Source: Casuarius casuarius
Taxonomy: Eukaryota; Chordata; Aves; Casuariiformes; Casuariidae
Length of the DNA stretch: 64,000 bases
Reading direction: 5' to 3'
Assembly (NCBI GenBank): GCA_003342895.1
Contig: PTFA01000011.1
Coordinates: 5,740,134-5,804,133, forward strand
Below are positions 63,130 through 64,000 of this stretch, in pieces. Below the pieces are notes generated by a model, which was given only the letters and a program-made list of their open reading frames with translations, ran no database searches and was not told where the DNA came from. The translations under genes were made by a program, and so were the position numbers. The stretch's first letter is position 1; each line of letters begins with the position of its first letter.

Positions 63130-64000
63130 CAACATCCAGAAGCTACCACTGTGGTTCTCTGGTATAAACTCCTCTTGATACAGTTCTTAAACTTTATCTT
63201 AATTTCTTCTTTAAGTCTGGGAACGGAGATTGAACAAGACCATGTCCTTTAAAAAAGCATTCCACCTTGATTTAAAAAGTCTACTAATGGAAAACTTACT
63301 GGCACCTTTGTAACTCATGTCAGTGAACAACTGTCATCATTGTTTAAGAAAGAAAATCGTGCTTTATTTCCAGCCTGAATTTGTCTCACTGCAGTACCTA
63401 GCATCTATTAGTTCTTGTTAAATCTTTTTTCCTGCTCTGAAGAGCCCTCTATTACCAAATTTTTATTTCTTTTGTAGGTACTTAGAGACTGTGATCATAT
63501 CACCCATTAACCTCTTTGATAAGCTAAATAAATTGAGCTCCTAAGTCTTTCTGCAGAAAGCATGTTTTTCTAATCCTTTAATTAGTCTGTGGCTCTTCTC
63601 TGTGCCCTCTTCAATCTGTCATCTTTTTACTCAAGTGTGAATCCCAGACCCGGAAACCCCACTGTAGCAGCCACACAAGCACAAAATACAAAGGTGATAT
63701 CACTTCTCTACCTGCACTTCGTAGAGAAGTGTATTCTTGTTTATACACCTAAATGAGCCCTCTTGGCCACAGTTCAGGCTGGGACCCAAGCTCAGGCGAC
63801 TTTCTACCATGACGTGGGTGTTTTTTCAGAGCCGCCACTCCTATGGTAAGCCCCCGCTCTGTTTCTATGACCTCCTTTTGTAGTTCTTCCATGTCTGTCC
63901 CCGTGTTTCGCTGCACTAAAACATTCATCTCTGTGAGCCCAGTGACCTGTGCTCATCATTATTTCACGTATCACAGTTCTTGTGGCATCTGCAAACTTTA
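63130..64000 (-). mobile_element. Old CR1-family LINE copy, runs off the window
   Basis: On the minus strand this matches the ORF2 C-terminal region and 3' UTR of an older amniote CR1 subfamily, distinct from the plus-strand copies. The window edge is the AAAGTTTGCAGATGCCAC block (the reverse transcriptase KFADDT region), followed further along by GAGCTCAATTTATTTAGCTT, TGATATGATCACAGTCTCTA, GACAAATTCAGGCTGGAAAT and a decayed CCACAGTGGTAGCTTCTGG end near 63140. It is highly diverged with many indels and no long open frame. It is in the same orientation as CADM2, and the left border is approximate. Confidence 0.75.

Noticed and set aside
1..64000. Search for tRNA, rRNA, snRNA or microRNA genes
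   Set aside because: I saw no cloverleaf with A and B boxes, no snRNA signature and no hairpin of microRNA size. The small hairpins listed are too short.

Overview
This window is a piece of one large vertebrate gene, read on the minus strand. Three short exons carry an uninterrupted, in-phase reading frame that I recognise as CADM2 (cell adhesion molecule 2, SynCAM2/Necl-3). They encode the whole first immunoglobulin domain and the first half of the second. The exons lie at 59224-59373, 6269-6421 and 3638-3775. All have consensus AG/GT borders, and every border seen is phase 1. The signal-peptide exon lies beyond 64000 and the rest of the gene lies before position 1. About 99% of the window is therefore intron: part of the first intron (59374-64000), a complete intron of about 52.8 kb (6422-59223), a complete intron of about 2.5 kb (3776-6268), and part of the next one (1-3637).

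The host is most likely a bird, or at least an archosaur or other sauropsid. All the transposon copies I can identify are CR1 LINEs with the avian-type 3' end (a CTTCCAAC-like block followed by ATTCTATGA-like repeats). I see no Alu, L1 or B1/B2-type elements, the intron is AT-rich and repeat-poor, and the CADM2 protein is close to the mammalian one but not identical. About three dozen isolated single N positions suggest a draft consensus with masked ambiguous or heterozygous bases rather than gaps.

Layout: 1-786 holds a broken CR1 copy on the plus strand. 3638-6421 holds the two closely spaced CADM2 exons. The long intron holds microsatellites (12052-12092, 17135-17312, 26966-26984), three CR1 pieces (16443-16869, 17011-17078, 19708-20120), four GC-raised blocks of unknown origin, and several small structures no repeat family explains. 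These are two interleaved inverted repeats with pseudoknot topology (30075-30132), a strong hairpin (32562-32596), an unexpectedly long open frame (37776-38555), three TTGATGCAA motifs in 97 bases (40246-40342), a 65-base tandem duplication (41314-41443), and a pair of diverged copies of an unrecognised element about 130 bases long (44913-45049 and 46375-46502). A TTTCAAAA-rich palindromic tract and a 33-base poly(A) lie between that pair. The right edge (63130-64000) is an older CR1 copy on the minus strand.

Nothing here amounts to a new multi-gene system. The most useful leads are the duplicated element with its exon-like antisense copy, the TGATGCAA cluster, the pseudoknot-like repeat, the long open frame, and a probable extra glycosylation site in Ig domain 1 of CADM2.
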